A stretch of DNA of 51,022 nt from Cytophagaceae bacterium SCN 52-12 (GCA_001724175.1 MEDT01000045.1:1-51022), one strand, 5' to 3'; shown: positions 33,001-41,725, numbered from the stretch's first letter. A program made the numbers and translations. Notes: generated from the sequence alone by a model not told the origin.

Positions 33001-33682
33001 GGTCGAGCTGGCTCCGCTGGCGGTAGACTTTCCTCATAACAATTACCTGTGGAGTACGGGTGAAACCACTCATACAATTACCGTTACCGAGGCTGGAACT
33101 TACAAGCTGACGGCGTTCAATACCGAAAACGGCTGTAAAGGAGAGGACGAGATCACGGTCAGGCAGGCGCCCAAGCCGGCTGTCGGCTTGCCGGAAGAAT
33201 ACGGGCTTTGCATGGACGAACCCGATCCTTCGGTTACACTGAAGCCTACGGGCCGGTCGGGCTACCTTTACTACTGGCCGCAGGTAGCCGATTCGTCGCA
33301 GCAAATCACCGTCACCCAGTTGGGGACCTATACCGTTATGGTAACCAATACCGAAGGCTGTACCATAGAAAAAACTACCGAAGTGCTGGATAAGTGCGAG
33401 CCGCGGCTGGTGATCCCTTCGGCTTTCTCTCCCGATGGCAATGGTATTAACGATGTGTTGGATATTATCGGGCTCTACCTTACAGACTTTGATCTCAAGA
33501 TATACAACAGGTGGGGAGAAGTGATCTTCGCGTCTTCCAACCTGGATCATAAATGGGACGGGCGCTATAAAGATGTAAAAGTACAGCCGGGCGTATACGC
33601 CTATGTGGCAACCTACCGGAGCTCCGATTACCCGGAACGGCCGAAGTATAAAATGAGAGGATCGGTAACGGTAGTGAGGTAG
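30083..33682 (+). CDS. Large secreted PKD-repeat protein with type IX gliding-motility C-terminal domain
   Basis: ATG 30083 was chosen because it opens a signal peptide (ending L-Y-A-Q, residue ~31) and follows GAGGAGAGAA; an ATG at 30029 would add 18 polar residues. The 1199-residue protein has a PKD domain near residues 40-120 (W-S-F-G-D-G-Q) and a ~350-residue block starting W-Y-F-G-N-E-A-G-L-D-F that looks like a beta-propeller. A second PKD follows near 600 (W-D-F-G-D-G-T), then several Ig-like repeats with the phrase D-L-G-P-D-x-x-x-C. The end (from I-P-S-A-F-S-P-D-G-N-G to V-T-V-V-R) is the CHU_C / gliding-motility-associated sorting domain recognised by the type IX system. It is probably a surface or released adhesin. 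Confidence 0.9.
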   Translation: MSGTHRSSFLVIVVLVSFLSGWGSRLYAQSGFVVKNPCMGNPACDGDGVTFADTIVSATGWQWSFGDGQTGDERNVIHPYMSPGNYTVTLTRTLQGGGSETVSQSVTVGELPQDFQNWRTDTTICPGTTIELDPYPQGAPSGAKFIWYPKGDTTQVLQVDSSGCYSVEAIMPNGCRIQNMVNVKLCMEPSGNQGAKWYFGNEAGLDFQGGDPSPLTDGKLNTKEGTSVISNSKGELLFYSDGVTIYNADGDKMPCFDGSCDDLRGSQDATQSVLIVPQPTCRGCEYLYNVFTTTSISATEKVLTVSVVDMRRENGKGAVIEQNRVLHGNTTERLVSSRNDQDTTYWTISHDYGSNTFRIFHATTGGLVESGTFNGGVEHDTENRGEGQMKFSAADSTGQRQLAVVVPGPARNYVDLFGFNDQDGTMSHTRTLDLGPAPPTAYGVEFSTDNTKLYVTFMGGGGTDSKLVQYDLNAADDSLIVASAMTIDSSRTLTFGALQAAPNGKIYMAIQGAEYLAVIGEPNDTTRILSRLEYEREGVRLAGKHSQLGLPNFVQNFTNPSDGPGFSAEGFCVNEPTNFTASPLCNPIEDNYTWDFGDGTGMTGKETEVTHTYTAPGIYKVTLLASNKCLDTLFTEEIEIFDVPKESGLEPYIEICANEYELNPTVEAKNYVWVDIARNRIVSRDRVHTVYPPGGDFLLLMWNDPTAECLFVDTVNVVMRRPPPLDLGPDLAMCRDSSITISTPGQSWREFLWSNGETSRDLTVTQPGTYWVEAKDANECVNRDTIQVVERPKPRITAELTGPTGCTTSDGVITIRNITPGTIPDYTFAWSDVSGASLGTGSVLLDRREGAYTLRMSGYDDACVADTTLHLRSPANNLNLRPVVTDASCTDPEGGQIAFQVISGNPNEYIWYNEAGIELGRADTVAGLPRGAYSMLARDAGGCTFTMKPIMVGMIMNNLADLGPDVAKCEDDPVELAPLAVDFPHNNYLWSTGETTHTITVTEAGTYKLTAFNTENGCKGEDEITVRQAPKPAVGLPEEYGLCMDEPDPSVTLKPTGRSGYLYYWPQVADSSQQITVTQLGTYTVMVTNTEGCTIEKTTEVLDKCEPRLVIPSAFSPDGNGINDVLDIIGLYLTDFDLKIYNRWGEVIFASSNLDHKWDGRYKDVKVQPGVYAYVATYRSSDYPERPKYKMRGSVTVVR

Positions 33683-33694
33683 TTGCTTTTTCCT

Positions 33695-33702
33695 TAACTT
33701 TG
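33695..33702 (+). promoter_or_regulatory. -7 promoter box directly upstream of ruvB
   Basis: TAACTTTG matches TAnnTTTG and ends four bases before the ruvB ATG (33707). The implied transcription start is at or next to the start codon, so ruvB could be translated from a leaderless message. There is no TTTG at -33. Confidence 0.45.
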
Positions 33703-33706
33703 GCCT

Positions 33707-34735
33707 ATGAGAAAGGACTATCTGACAGGAGAGAAGAATGTTTCCGGCGGTGCTGCGGAAGGAGAAATAGAACGGGCTTTGCGCCCTTTGTCTTTTTCCG
33801 ATTTTACCGGCCAGGACAAGGTGCTGGAGAATCTCAAGGTGTTTGTAGAAGCTGCAAGACGGCGTGGCGACGCGCTCGATCATGTGCTGCTGCACGGCCC
33901 TCCCGGACTAGGGAAGACTACCTTGTCTCATATCATCGCCAATGAGCTGTCGGCCAATATAAAAATATCTTCAGGACCGGTGCTCGACAAGCCGAGCGAT
34001 CTTGCCGGGCTGCTGACCAATTTGCAGGAGTTCGATGTCCTTTTTATAGATGAGATACACCGGCTGAACCCCGTTGTGGAAGAGTACCTGTATTCCGCGA
34101 TGGAAGATTATAAAATCGATATCGTGCTGGATACGGGCCCGAATGCCCGCAGCATACAGATCGGGTTGAACCCGTTTACGCTGATCGGCGCCACTACCCG
34201 GGCCGGGATGCTGACATCGCCCCTGCGCGCAAGATTCGGGATCAACGCCCGGCTGGAATACTACGACGCCCGGCTGCTGGCGTCTATCGTAAAGCGTTCT
34301 GCCCGCATTTTAAAGACCAGGATAGATGACGAAGCCGCGTTCGAGCTGGCGAGGCGAAGCAGGGGGACTCCCCGTATCGCCAATAACCTGCTCCGGCGCA
34401 CCCGCGATTTTGCCGAGGTGAAAGGGACAGGCGTTATTACCGTGGAGATCGCCCAGATGGCGCTGAGCGCTCTGGATGTCGATCAGAACGGGCTGGATGA
34501 AATGGATAACCGTATTTTGTCGACCATCGTCGAAAAGTTCAAAGGCGGACCCGTAGGCCTGTCTACCATCGCTACCGCCTGCGGTGAAGAGGCGGAAACG
34601 ATAGAAGAGGTATACGAGCCGTTCCTGATCCAGGAAGGCTTTCTCAAACGAACGTCAAGGGGGCGCGAGGCTACCGAAAAGACATACCGCCACCTGGGTA
34701 TAATGCCCCGTCCACGGACAGGAGAGCTGTTTTAA
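33707..34735 (+). CDS. ruvB: Holliday junction branch migration ATPase RuvB
   Basis: RuvB is the AAA+ motor that, with RuvA, drives branch migration of Holliday junctions in recombinational repair. It has 342 residues, the standard length. It shows [12 protein letters not shown] near residue 27, Walker A G-P-P-G-L-G-K-T (~65-72), Walker [10 protein letters not shown] (~112-120), sensor G-A-T-T-R-A-G (~165), and the winged-helix end with R-G-R-E-A-T and H-L-G. ruvA and ruvC are not adjacent. Its end overlaps the convergent DUF4870-like gene by four bases. Confidence 0.97.
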   Translation: MRKDYLTGEKNVSGGAAEGEIERALRPLSFSDFTGQDKVLENLKVFVEAARRRGDALDHVLLHGPPGLGKTTLSHIIANELSANIKISSGPVLDKPSDLAGLLTNLQEFDVLFIDEIHRLNPVVEEYLYSAMEDYKIDIVLDTGPNARSIQIGLNPFTLIGATTRAGMLTSPLRARFGINARLEYYDARLLASIVKRSARILKTRIDDEAAFELARRSRGTPRIANNLLRRTRDFAEVKGTGVITVEIAQMALSALDVDQNGLDEMDNRILSTIVEKFKGGPVGLSTIATACGEEAETIEEVYEPFLIQEGFLKRTSRGREATEKTYRHLGIMPRPRTGELF

Positions 34736-35091
34736 ATCCCTTTCAGCCACTCCTGGTATTTGTCCCCCAGGATAGGTACCACCTTTTCCTTGCCGTTGAC
34801 GGCATAGAGAAGACCGGAAACCCATAGGTAAACCAAAACAAAAAAAGCGGCAAAGCCCAGGAGCCATCCCAGGAAAGGCACCCAGCTGACCAGCCCGACT
34901 GCGAGTCCCGTCAGCATGATGCCCAGCGACTGCCTGATATGAAAAGAGGCGAAGCTGTTTTTCTTATCGTTGTTGAGAACGAGCGCTATCACCAGGCCGA
35001 CAATGGTGAGGTAAGCGATGAGAGCGGTGGTTTTCCCTTCTTCTACTACTGTGTTGGAAGAGCCTGGTACGGGGGCATCGAATTCTGTCAT
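34732..35091 (-). CDS. DUF4870-like small membrane protein
   Basis: The protein has 119 residues, counted from the ATG at 35091; a longer frame reaches 35148 but adds untypical residues. It has a polar N-terminus, then three hydrophobic segments (about 20-40, 52-72 and 75-98), with the conserved-looking block [11 protein letters not shown] between the first two. This fits the DUF4870/Tic20-like group of small inner-membrane proteins, whose function is unknown. It is convergent with ruvB, sharing the TTAA stop region. Confidence 0.7.
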   Translation of the reverse strand: MTEFDAPVPGSSNTVVEEGKTTALIAYLTIVGLVIALVLNNDKKNSFASFHIRQSLGIMLTGLAVGLVSWVPFLGWLLGFAAFFVLVYLWVSGLLYAVNGKEKVVPILGDKYQEWLKGI

Positions 35092-35217
35092 AGTGTTTTT
35101 GCAGGAAATTAGAACAATTAATTTAAGGTTAAGATTTTCAGCCTTCATTCAGGTTTCCTCAAATATAATCACTAAACAGGGAAAATGTCAATTTATTGAG
35201 TAAGAGGTTCTTCCGAT

Positions 35218-35646
35218 TTATTTTCTGGAAGTGCGCATTGCTTTTACTTTCCTGATTTCAGGGTTGTTGATAAAATCCCTGTACGTTGAGGATTCGACGC
35301 CGTAGATGGCGATCTTCCCGTTTTGGTCGGCGTGCACGCCGAACCCGTGGGTCTTGGTGAGGGGAGAAGCCCGGAAACAGGGCTGCCCTTTGGAAAAGAA
35401 CTCCTTCCGGGCTGCTTCATAATCCGATTGCTCTATTCCGTTCCGGTCGGCGAATACCTGGAACAGCACGTCATCAGATGTAAATTCGTAGGGATGACCG
35501 GCGATGAGCTCATACTGCTGCTGCGCCACGCTCTTTTTTTCTCCTTTCTGCACCGGTATTTTACCTTCGGTCACTGAACAATCTTCAGCGACTTCGATGA
35601 AAGTGTCGGTATAATTGGTCGTGTGGATTTTGTCTTTGCCGTACAT
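35218..35646 (-). CDS. DUF6157 family protein
   Basis: This 142-residue cytoplasmic protein matches my recollection of DUF6157: H-T-T-N-Y-x-D-T-F-I-E-V-A-E-D-C near the start, E-F-T-S-D-D-V-L-F-Q-V-F-A near residue 55, K-G-Q-P-C-F-R-A-S-P-L-T-K near 90, and a basic K-V-K-A-M-R end. No catalytic motif or known function. It stands alone between two unrelated genes, 126 bases after the DUF4870-like gene start. Confidence 0.75.
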   Translation of the reverse strand: MYGKDKIHTTNYTDTFIEVAEDCSVTEGKIPVQKGEKKSVAQQQYELIAGHPYEFTSDDVLFQVFADRNGIEQSDYEAARKEFFSKGQPCFRASPLTKTHGFGVHADQNGKIAIYGVESSTYRDFINNPEIRKVKAMRTSRK

Positions 35647-35774
35647 ATCTGTGGATTTGCCGCTTTTTTCCGGTCGGGAAGTTTAACATATACAAATATC
35701 CTGTTTTTAGCATGGTTTGCCTTACTTTGGACCAGGATTTCTTATTTTTATACGACCAAAAAGGGGGAATTTAT

Positions 35775-36701
35775 ATGGTATTTCATTCTTTTTCCAGGAG
35801 GGAATGGCTCAGGCTCTGCGGAGCCCTCTCTGTAACGGCAATGGGTACCCGGGCTTCCGTCGAAGCCGGAAGTGGGTTTTCCCTTCAAAAAAGGAAGCTC
35901 AAAGTGAGCCTGAATGCTTATTCCTTCCACAAGCCCTTGTCAGAAGGCCGCATGACGCTGACCGACCTGCTGGAATTCTGCGCAGATCATGACATCGACG
36001 GGGCCGATCTGACAGGCTACTACTTTCCCGGCTACCCGGAAGTTCCGCCTGATGAATATCTTTACGAACTCAAACGCAAGGCTTTCAGGCTGGGGGTCGA
36101 TATCAGCGGGACGAGCGTCAGGAACGATTTTACCAATCCCGATAATGCAAAGCGGGAGGAAGATATCGGGAGGATCCGGAAATGGATAGTGGCTGCTTCC
36201 AAAATCGGGGCGCCGGTGATCCGCATTTTTTCAGGGAATGACAAACACCAGGGTGCGGGCAGGGAGGTTGTGCTCGACCGTATGGCAGGCGAAATACTTC
36301 AATGCGTCGAATTCGGGAGAAAGAACGGGGTCATAGTAGCGGTTCAGAACCATAACGATTTCCTCCTCAGCGCCGGCCAGACCATCGAAATACTTCAAAA
36401 AGTAAACTCCGCCTGGTTTGGGCTGATCCTGGATATCGGGAGCTTCCACGGGCCGGACCCCTACGAGGAAATAGCCCGCTGCATACCTTATGCAGTTAAC
36501 TGGCAGATAAAGGAAAAAGTTTATCCCGGCGGGAAAGAGGAAAAAACAGACCTTAAAAGGCTGTTTGGTCTTATACATGCATCCGGGTACCGCGGTTATC
36601 TCCCGGTTGAAACGCTGGGTCCGGGAGATCCGTTTGAGAAAGTCCCGGTGTTCCTGAAAGAAGTAAAAGAAGCGCTTTACAGTGCGGCTGCCGACCGGTA
36701 G
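35775..36701 (+). CDS. Exported sugar phosphate isomerase/epimerase-like TIM-barrel protein
   Basis: The ATG at 35775 was preferred because it begins a twin-arginine-like signal (S-R-R-E-W-L-R-L-C-G-A); the longer frame from 35712 adds a poor N-terminus. The 308-residue protein has an AP-endonuclease-2/xylose-isomerase-like barrel, with V-S-L-N-A-Y-S-F on strand 1, D-L-T-G-Y-Y-F-P-G-Y, I-R-I-F-S-G, Q-N-H-N-D-F, L-D-I-G-S-F-H and P-V-E-T-L-G-P-G carrying the usual metal ligands (Glu/Asp/His). The substrate is unknown; homologues act on sugars or inositol. It is 57 bases before a ChbG-type deacetylase gene, so both may work on the same exported carbohydrate. Confidence 0.82.
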   Translation: MVFHSFSRREWLRLCGALSVTAMGTRASVEAGSGFSLQKRKLKVSLNAYSFHKPLSEGRMTLTDLLEFCADHDIDGADLTGYYFPGYPEVPPDEYLYELKRKAFRLGVDISGTSVRNDFTNPDNAKREEDIGRIRKWIVAASKIGAPVIRIFSGNDKHQGAGREVVLDRMAGEILQCVEFGRKNGVIVAVQNHNDFLLSAGQTIEILQKVNSAWFGLILDIGSFHGPDPYEEIARCIPYAVNWQIKEKVYPGGKEEKTDLKRLFGLIHASGYRGYLPVETLGPGDPFEKVPVFLKEVKEALYSAAADR

Positions 36702-36758
36702 TATGAAGTGAAGCCCGTGCGTATTAGTAATGTTAATTGTGGTACCAGAAGTTATTTT

Positions 36759-37760
36759 ATGAGAAATTTATTAATGCTGCTCGCGCTTGTTGTAAGCGTG
36801 CCGGTGTACTCCCAGGACCTGTCCCTGACCTACGCCGAAAGGCTGGGATTTCCCAAAGGAAAGAAAGTAGTCATTCTTCATATTGACGATGCCGGGATGT
36901 CGTATGACTCTAACCTGGGTACGGAGCGTGCCCTGAAAGAGGGTGTGGCCAATTCGGTAAGCGTGATGATGCCCTGCGGGTGGGTGCCTGGATTTGTTCA
37001 TTTCCTGAAAGAAAACAAAGATATCGATGCGGGGCTTCATCTCACCCTGACTTCCGAATGGACGCAATACAGGTGGGGGCCGCTCGCGGGAAAGCCAATG
37101 GTAAGAAGTCTTGTAGACCGTGAAGGAGCGCTCTGGCCTTCGGTGAAGGATGTGGTGAAAAACGGCTCCGCAGAACATGTGGAGACGGAGATCAGGGCGC
37201 AATTGGAAAGAGCGCGGACCATGGGTTTTGAACCTACGCACATGGACTCCCACATGGGAACATTGTTTGCGACACCGGAATTTCTGCAACGCTACATAAA
37301 GGTGGGCATCGAGGAGAAAATACCGGTGATGCTTCCCGGCGGGCACAATACGCTGATAAAGGTGGATGAGCGGCTCGAAGGCGAGGCGCTGGATATGATC
37401 AGGAAGCTGGGAAGGACCTTGTGGGACGCCGGCCTGCCGGTCCTGGACGACCTTCATAACACCAGCTACGGGTGGGTGCCGGAAAGTGCGGACAGGATAA
37501 GCAAGGCTCAGCTTCAGAAGTATAAGGCCGATAAATACATCAGGGCGCTTAAAGAAGAGATACAACCCGGCCTTACGATGGTCATCATGCATTGTACGCA
37601 CCCTACCGAAGTTTTCAGCCATATTTCCAGCTCGGGCGCTACGCGGGAAGGAGATTTGCTGGCTATGCTCGATCCGCGTCTGAGGAAAGCAATCGAGGAG
37701 GAAGGCGTTATCCTGACTACCTGGCGGGAAATAATGGAGCGGCGTGGAAAAGTGAAGTGA
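36759..37760 (+). CDS. ChbG/HpnK (YdjC) family carbohydrate deacetylase, secreted
   Basis: The protein has 333 residues from the ATG at 36759; the signal peptide M-R-N-L-L-M-L-L-A-L is cut near V-Y-S-Q (residue 19). The ChbG hallmarks are visible: H41-I-D-D44-A-G with the metal-binding Asp pair, G-L-H-L-T-L-T-S-E-W near residue 94, and T-H-M-D-S-H-M-G-T near 165 with the zinc His residues. Known members remove acetyl groups from chitooligosaccharides (ChbG) or from hopanoid precursors (HpnK). A periplasmic location suggests sugar processing. It probably shares a transcript with the TIM-barrel gene upstream. Confidence 0.88.
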   Translation: MRNLLMLLALVVSVPVYSQDLSLTYAERLGFPKGKKVVILHIDDAGMSYDSNLGTERALKEGVANSVSVMMPCGWVPGFVHFLKENKDIDAGLHLTLTSEWTQYRWGPLAGKPMVRSLVDREGALWPSVKDVVKNGSAEHVETEIRAQLERARTMGFEPTHMDSHMGTLFATPEFLQRYIKVGIEEKIPVMLPGGHNTLIKVDERLEGEALDMIRKLGRTLWDAGLPVLDDLHNTSYGWVPESADRISKAQLQKYKADKYIRALKEEIQPGLTMVIMHCTHPTEVFSHISSSGATREGDLLAMLDPRLRKAIEEEGVILTTWREIMERRGKVK

Positions 37761-37766
37761 TCGTTG

Positions 37767-40700
37767 ATGGCCGACCTGCACTTCTTTGATTTTACAGACT
37801 TCGATCTCGGCAACTGGTCTTACAACCAGTTGCTGAGATTCCTTCCGCCGGAATTATCGTCGCTTACAAGGCGCGGCCATAAAACGGAAATAGCAGAGGC
37901 GCGCGTGAATGAAGCGCTTCTCTCGATTGCATCTGCCGCCAGCTCGGCGCTGGTGACGGTTCGCCAGGAAGACAGGAGGCTTCACATCGGCTGCAGCTGT
38001 GGCGGGATCTCCGGGAAGCTCTGCGTTTTCCAGGTACAGGCTGTTCTCAACCTGCTTGAAAACCAGGAGCTGCGAATTTTTTTTGACAGTGGAAAAAGGG
38101 AGCAGCAGTTTAGGATCACTGGTGAGAAATACGGGTTCCGGGACATTGACGACCTGGAAAAGGAGTTTGAGCTGGTCTGGGACGGCCGGCCTGTCGTAAA
38201 GCCCAGGAATGAGCACCTCCAGGCCTGTGACGATGAAAACCTGCACCTTCTGGCCTCCGAGCTCACACCGCCGAAGCCGGTCCTGCCCGAATGGAACGAA
38301 GATGCCGTCAAAATCCTGGTATGGACGCAGAGCCGGTTCCAGGATAATTTTCAGCTCGGTATTTTCGAAGCTTTTACAACCGCCGGCGGGAACCTGAGGG
38401 GGCCGGTACGCCCGGTTCATGCCGTCGATCTGCTGCTGGAGGCGGAAACGACCGACCATCTGAAATTCTACGGGGCCGTGGCGAAATTCCAGGATCAGCA
38501 CCGCTCCGCCGGCCAGGTTACAGACCGGCAGGCTTTTTACTGGCTGCTGAAAAACCCCGACCGGCTACCTGTTTACATTCACAACTTCGGTATCAGTGAA
38601 TCGATCGTGCCGCAGGCATTGAGACTGGTAGAGATGGTTTCGAAGGAAATGGAAATGTCGCTGACCGTGCACGATGCCGGGGAGTTCTTCGAGGTAAAGG
38701 GTGTGCTGACAATAGAAGGAAAGTCGTTCGACCTGCTGGAAACCCGGCTGCGCTGCGGGAATTTCCTGCTGGCGGGCAACAGGCTTCATCTCATCGAGAG
38801 GGACGGGTTTAAAGAGCTCCTGGAGTACCTGCAAAGACACAGGAATAAAATCGTGCTCCACCGGAGCAGGTACGAGGCCTTTCGGAAAGAAGTCCTGGAG
38901 CGCGTAGAAAATTATACCCGGGTAACCTATACCTACCTGAAAACCGCCGGGAAGAAGCAAAAGAAGGAGCTCGGGCTGGACTACCCGCCCCGGAAAATTC
39001 TCTATCTGGACGATGCCGGGCAATATGTCCATCTGACGCCGGTCGTGCAGTACGGCCATGTGGAGCTGCCGGTATTGTCGCCCAGGGTGCTCTACATGGT
39101 CGATCATGAAGGAAGGCCATTCAAAGTGGAAAGAGAGAACAGGACGGAAATGGAATTTGCTACCTCCCTCATGCTGTCGCACCCGGGATTCGCGGAGCAG
39201 GCGGGGCAGGACTACGTTTACCTCCATAAATTGAAGTTCCTGGATGAAGACTGGTTCCTGAAAACATTTCAGGAATGGCGGAACCAGGGGATCAGGATCC
39301 TTGGCTTTAACAGGATTCAGAATAACAGGCTGAATGAATACCAGGCAAAGGTCACGGTGACGGTTGTCAGCGGGATAGACTGGTTTGAGACAAAAGCCGA
39401 GGTGCGTTTCGGTGAAGAGGTAGTGCCGCTCCGGCAGCTTTTTACTTCGGTAAGGAACAAAAGCCGCTATATCCCGCTGGCCGACGGAACAACGGGTATC
39501 CTGCCGCAGGAATGGCTGGAAAAGCTGGCCGGCTACTTCCGTATCGGATCCGTTCATGGCGAAACGGTCAGAACGCTCAGGCAGCACTTTGGCGAGCTTC
39601 GCGATTTATACCCGGAAGCCTATCTTTCGCCATCGGCCCGGGCCGATATTCAGCTGCTTGCCGATACGCTCGGCAACCTCGATGAAATCCCGGCTGTTCA
39701 GCTCCCCGGAGGCTTCAGGGGAGTGCTTCGCGATTACCAGTACGAAGGGGTCAAATGGCTGGCTTTTATGGGAGACCTCGGCTTCGGCGCCTGCCTCGCC
39801 GACGACATGGGGCTGGGAAAGACCATCCAGGTCATCGCTTATTTGCTTATATGCAAGAAAAGGCTCCCGGGGTCTACCAGCCTGGTAGTAGTACCGGCTT
39901 CCCTGCTTTTCAACTGGCAGACGGAGATCGCCAGGTATGCTCCGGATCTGCGTTTTGCAGCTTACTACGGCGAGGGACGTAAGATGGATTTCCCCGGACA
40001 GCAGGAATTTGACGTGATTTTGACGACTTATTCGGTGATGGTGGCAGAAATACACCGGCTTCGCCTGAATGAGTACCACTGCGTCGTGTTAGACGAGTCG
40101 CAGAATATAAAAAATCCATCCTCCCAGCGCTACAGGGCCGCCTGCCAGCTGCGCGCCAGACACCGGATCATTTTGACCGGCACGCCGGTTGAAAACAATA
40201 CTTATGACCTGTACGGGCAGTTTTCCTTTGCATGCCCGGGGTTGCTGGGATCGAGAAGATATTTCAAAGACCACTATTTCATGCCTGTGGACAAGTTTCA
40301 CGAATCGGGAAAGATAGAGGAGCTGCAGGCGCGTATCCGTCCTTTCATGCTCCGGAGGACTAAGGAGCAGGTGGCAAAGCAATTGCCGGAAAAGACAGAG
40401 ATGGTTATTTACTGCGAAATGGGACCGGAGCAGCGCCGGGTGTACGATGCTTATGCGGAGGAATTCCGCCATTACCTGGCCGGGAAGTCGGATGGTGACA
40501 TCGCCCGCGAAAAATTGCATGTCCTGCAGGGGCTTACCAAGCTGAGACAGATCTGCATCAGTCCCTTGATACTCAATGACGAGGAATACTACGGCGGAGA
40601 GTCAGCCAAGATCACGGTGCTGATGGAGCAGCTCGAAAGCCTGGCCGCACACCACAAAATTCTTGTTTTCTCGCAGTTCGTGACCGTGCTGGACCTGGTT

Positions 40701-41102
40701 CGTGAGGAGCTTGGCACGAGGAGCATAGGCTACAGCTACCTGGTAGGAGCCACTGTCAACAGGGGCGAGGTAGTAAGGGATTTCCAGGAAAGTGAAGAAA
40801 AGCGCGTATTCCTGATCAGCCTGAAGGCCGGGGGAACGGGATTGAACCTCACTGCCGCCAGCTATGTCTTTCTGATAGATCCGTGGTGGAACCCGGCAGT
40901 GGAAAGCCAGGCAGTCGACCGTGTACACCGGATCGGGCAGGACAAAACCGTCATCGCGATCAGGTTAGTATGTCCCGGCACTATTGAAGAACGGGTTATC
41001 CAGCTTCAGCAGAATAAGAAAGAACTGACCGGCGAGCTTATCCGCTCCGAGGAATCTATCGGGAAAGAGCTGGACAAAAAGGCGCTTTTACAGCTTGTAT
41101 GA
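37767..41102 (+). CDS. SNF2-family DNA helicase/translocase
   Basis: The protein has 1111 residues. The N-terminus has a C76-S-C78-x7-C86-V-F motif in the place of the SWIM zinc finger (C-x-C-x(n)-C-x-H); the His is Phe here, so metal binding may be lost. The central part is of unknown fold. The ATPase begins near residue 650, with Walker A D-M-G-L-G-K-T (~677), motif II D-E-S-Q (Asp776), L-T-G-T-P-V-E-N, and helicase domain 2 with V-F-S-Q-F, K-A-G-G-T-G-L-N-L and V-D-R-V-H-R-I-G-Q. Such RapA-like proteins occur in many bacteria as chromatin or transcription remodelers of unclear job. It starts 6 bases after the deacetylase gene. Confidence 0.92.
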   Translation: MADLHFFDFTDFDLGNWSYNQLLRFLPPELSSLTRRGHKTEIAEARVNEALLSIASAASSALVTVRQEDRRLHIGCSCGGISGKLCVFQVQAVLNLLENQELRIFFDSGKREQQFRITGEKYGFRDIDDLEKEFELVWDGRPVVKPRNEHLQACDDENLHLLASELTPPKPVLPEWNEDAVKILVWTQSRFQDNFQLGIFEAFTTAGGNLRGPVRPVHAVDLLLEAETTDHLKFYGAVAKFQDQHRSAGQVTDRQAFYWLLKNPDRLPVYIHNFGISESIVPQALRLVEMVSKEMEMSLTVHDAGEFFEVKGVLTIEGKSFDLLETRLRCGNFLLAGNRLHLIERDGFKELLEYLQRHRNKIVLHRSRYEAFRKEVLERVENYTRVTYTYLKTAGKKQKKELGLDYPPRKILYLDDAGQYVHLTPVVQYGHVELPVLSPRVLYMVDHEGRPFKVERENRTEMEFATSLMLSHPGFAEQAGQDYVYLHKLKFLDEDWFLKTFQEWRNQGIRILGFNRIQNNRLNEYQAKVTVTVVSGIDWFETKAEVRFGEEVVPLRQLFTSVRNKSRYIPLADGTTGILPQEWLEKLAGYFRIGSVHGETVRTLRQHFGELRDLYPEAYLSPSARADIQLLADTLGNLDEIPAVQLPGGFRGVLRDYQYEGVKWLAFMGDLGFGACLADDMGLGKTIQVIAYLLICKKRLPGSTSLVVVPASLLFNWQTEIARYAPDLRFAAYYGEGRKMDFPGQQEFDVILTTYSVMVAEIHRLRLNEYHCVVLDESQNIKNPSSQRYRAACQLRARHRIILTGTPVENNTYDLYGQFSFACPGLLGSRRYFKDHYFMPVDKFHESGKIEELQARIRPFMLRRTKEQVAKQLPEKTEMVIYCEMGPEQRRVYDAYAEEFRHYLAGKSDGDIAREKLHVLQGLTKLRQICISPLILNDEEYYGGESAKITVLMEQLESLAAHHKILVFSQFVTVLDLVREELGTRSIGYSYLVGATVNRGEVVRDFQESEEKRVFLISLKAGGTGLNLTAASYVFLIDPWWNPAVESQAVDRVHRIGQDKTVIAIRLVCPGTIEERVIQLQQNKKELTGELIRSEESIGKELDKKALLQLV

Positions 41103-41104
41103 CC

Positions 41105-41725
41105 TCATACCGCCGTTTTAGCCTGGTTCTGCCTGATTATATTTTTCCATCTGAAATATCCCTGTATGGCTACGATAAACAGGAAAACAGTCAGCAGGGC
41201 ATAAAGGGGCAGCTCTTTTTTAATAAGCAGGGGAATGGCAAAAGCGTTGCTGATGTTGAGAAAGATCCAGTTTTCTACTTTTCTCCTGGCCAGCAGCCAC
41301 ATCCCGGCCCAGGCGGTCGCGCTTACCCAGGCATCCCACAAAGGCACGCCCGACGGCGTATAGAATTTTAAGACTACGTAAAGTATCCCGAGCGAAGACA
41401 AGGTGATCGCCAAGGCAGTCTGCCATTCCTTCCGGGAGGAGAAGGCTACTACCACCGGCCGGCCGCTTTGTTTTCCCCAGTTCCACCATCCATAGATCGT
41501 CATGACAAAATAGTAGACGTTCAGGAGGCTCTCGGCATACAGCCCGGCATGAAAGAGTATATAGGTGGTAATGGCGGTAGTAATGATTCCGGCCGGGTAT
41601 AACCAGATTTTGTTGGACCGGGCGAGCAGTACTTCCGCGACTGCGGCAGCCACGCCTATCCATTGCAGCAGGGGAGTTTCTTTCAGTTGCATGCCCAGTA
41701 GCTGCAGCCATTCGCTAATTGTCAT
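41105..41725 (-). CDS. pnuC: Nicotinamide riboside transporter PnuC
   Basis: This 206-residue inner-membrane protein has about seven helices. PnuC-family marks are N-K-I-W-L-Y-P-A-G-I near residue 37, the N-V-Y-Y-F-V-M-T-I-Y-G-W-W-N-W block near 70-84, and W-D-A-W-V-S-A-T-A-W-A near 130. PnuC transports nicotinamide riboside for NAD synthesis by facilitated diffusion; a related branch (PnuT) takes thiamin, and sequence alone does not fully separate them. No thiamin or NAD riboswitch is visible upstream. It is convergent with the SNF2 gene, with two bases between them. Confidence 0.85.
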   Translation of the reverse strand: MTISEWLQLLGMQLKETPLLQWIGVAAAVAEVLLARSNKIWLYPAGIITTAITTYILFHAGLYAESLLNVYYFVMTIYGWWNWGKQSGRPVVVAFSSRKEWQTALAITLSSLGILYVVLKFYTPSGVPLWDAWVSATAWAGMWLLARRKVENWIFLNISNAFAIPLLIKKELPLYALLTVFLFIVAIQGYFRWKNIIRQNQAKTAV

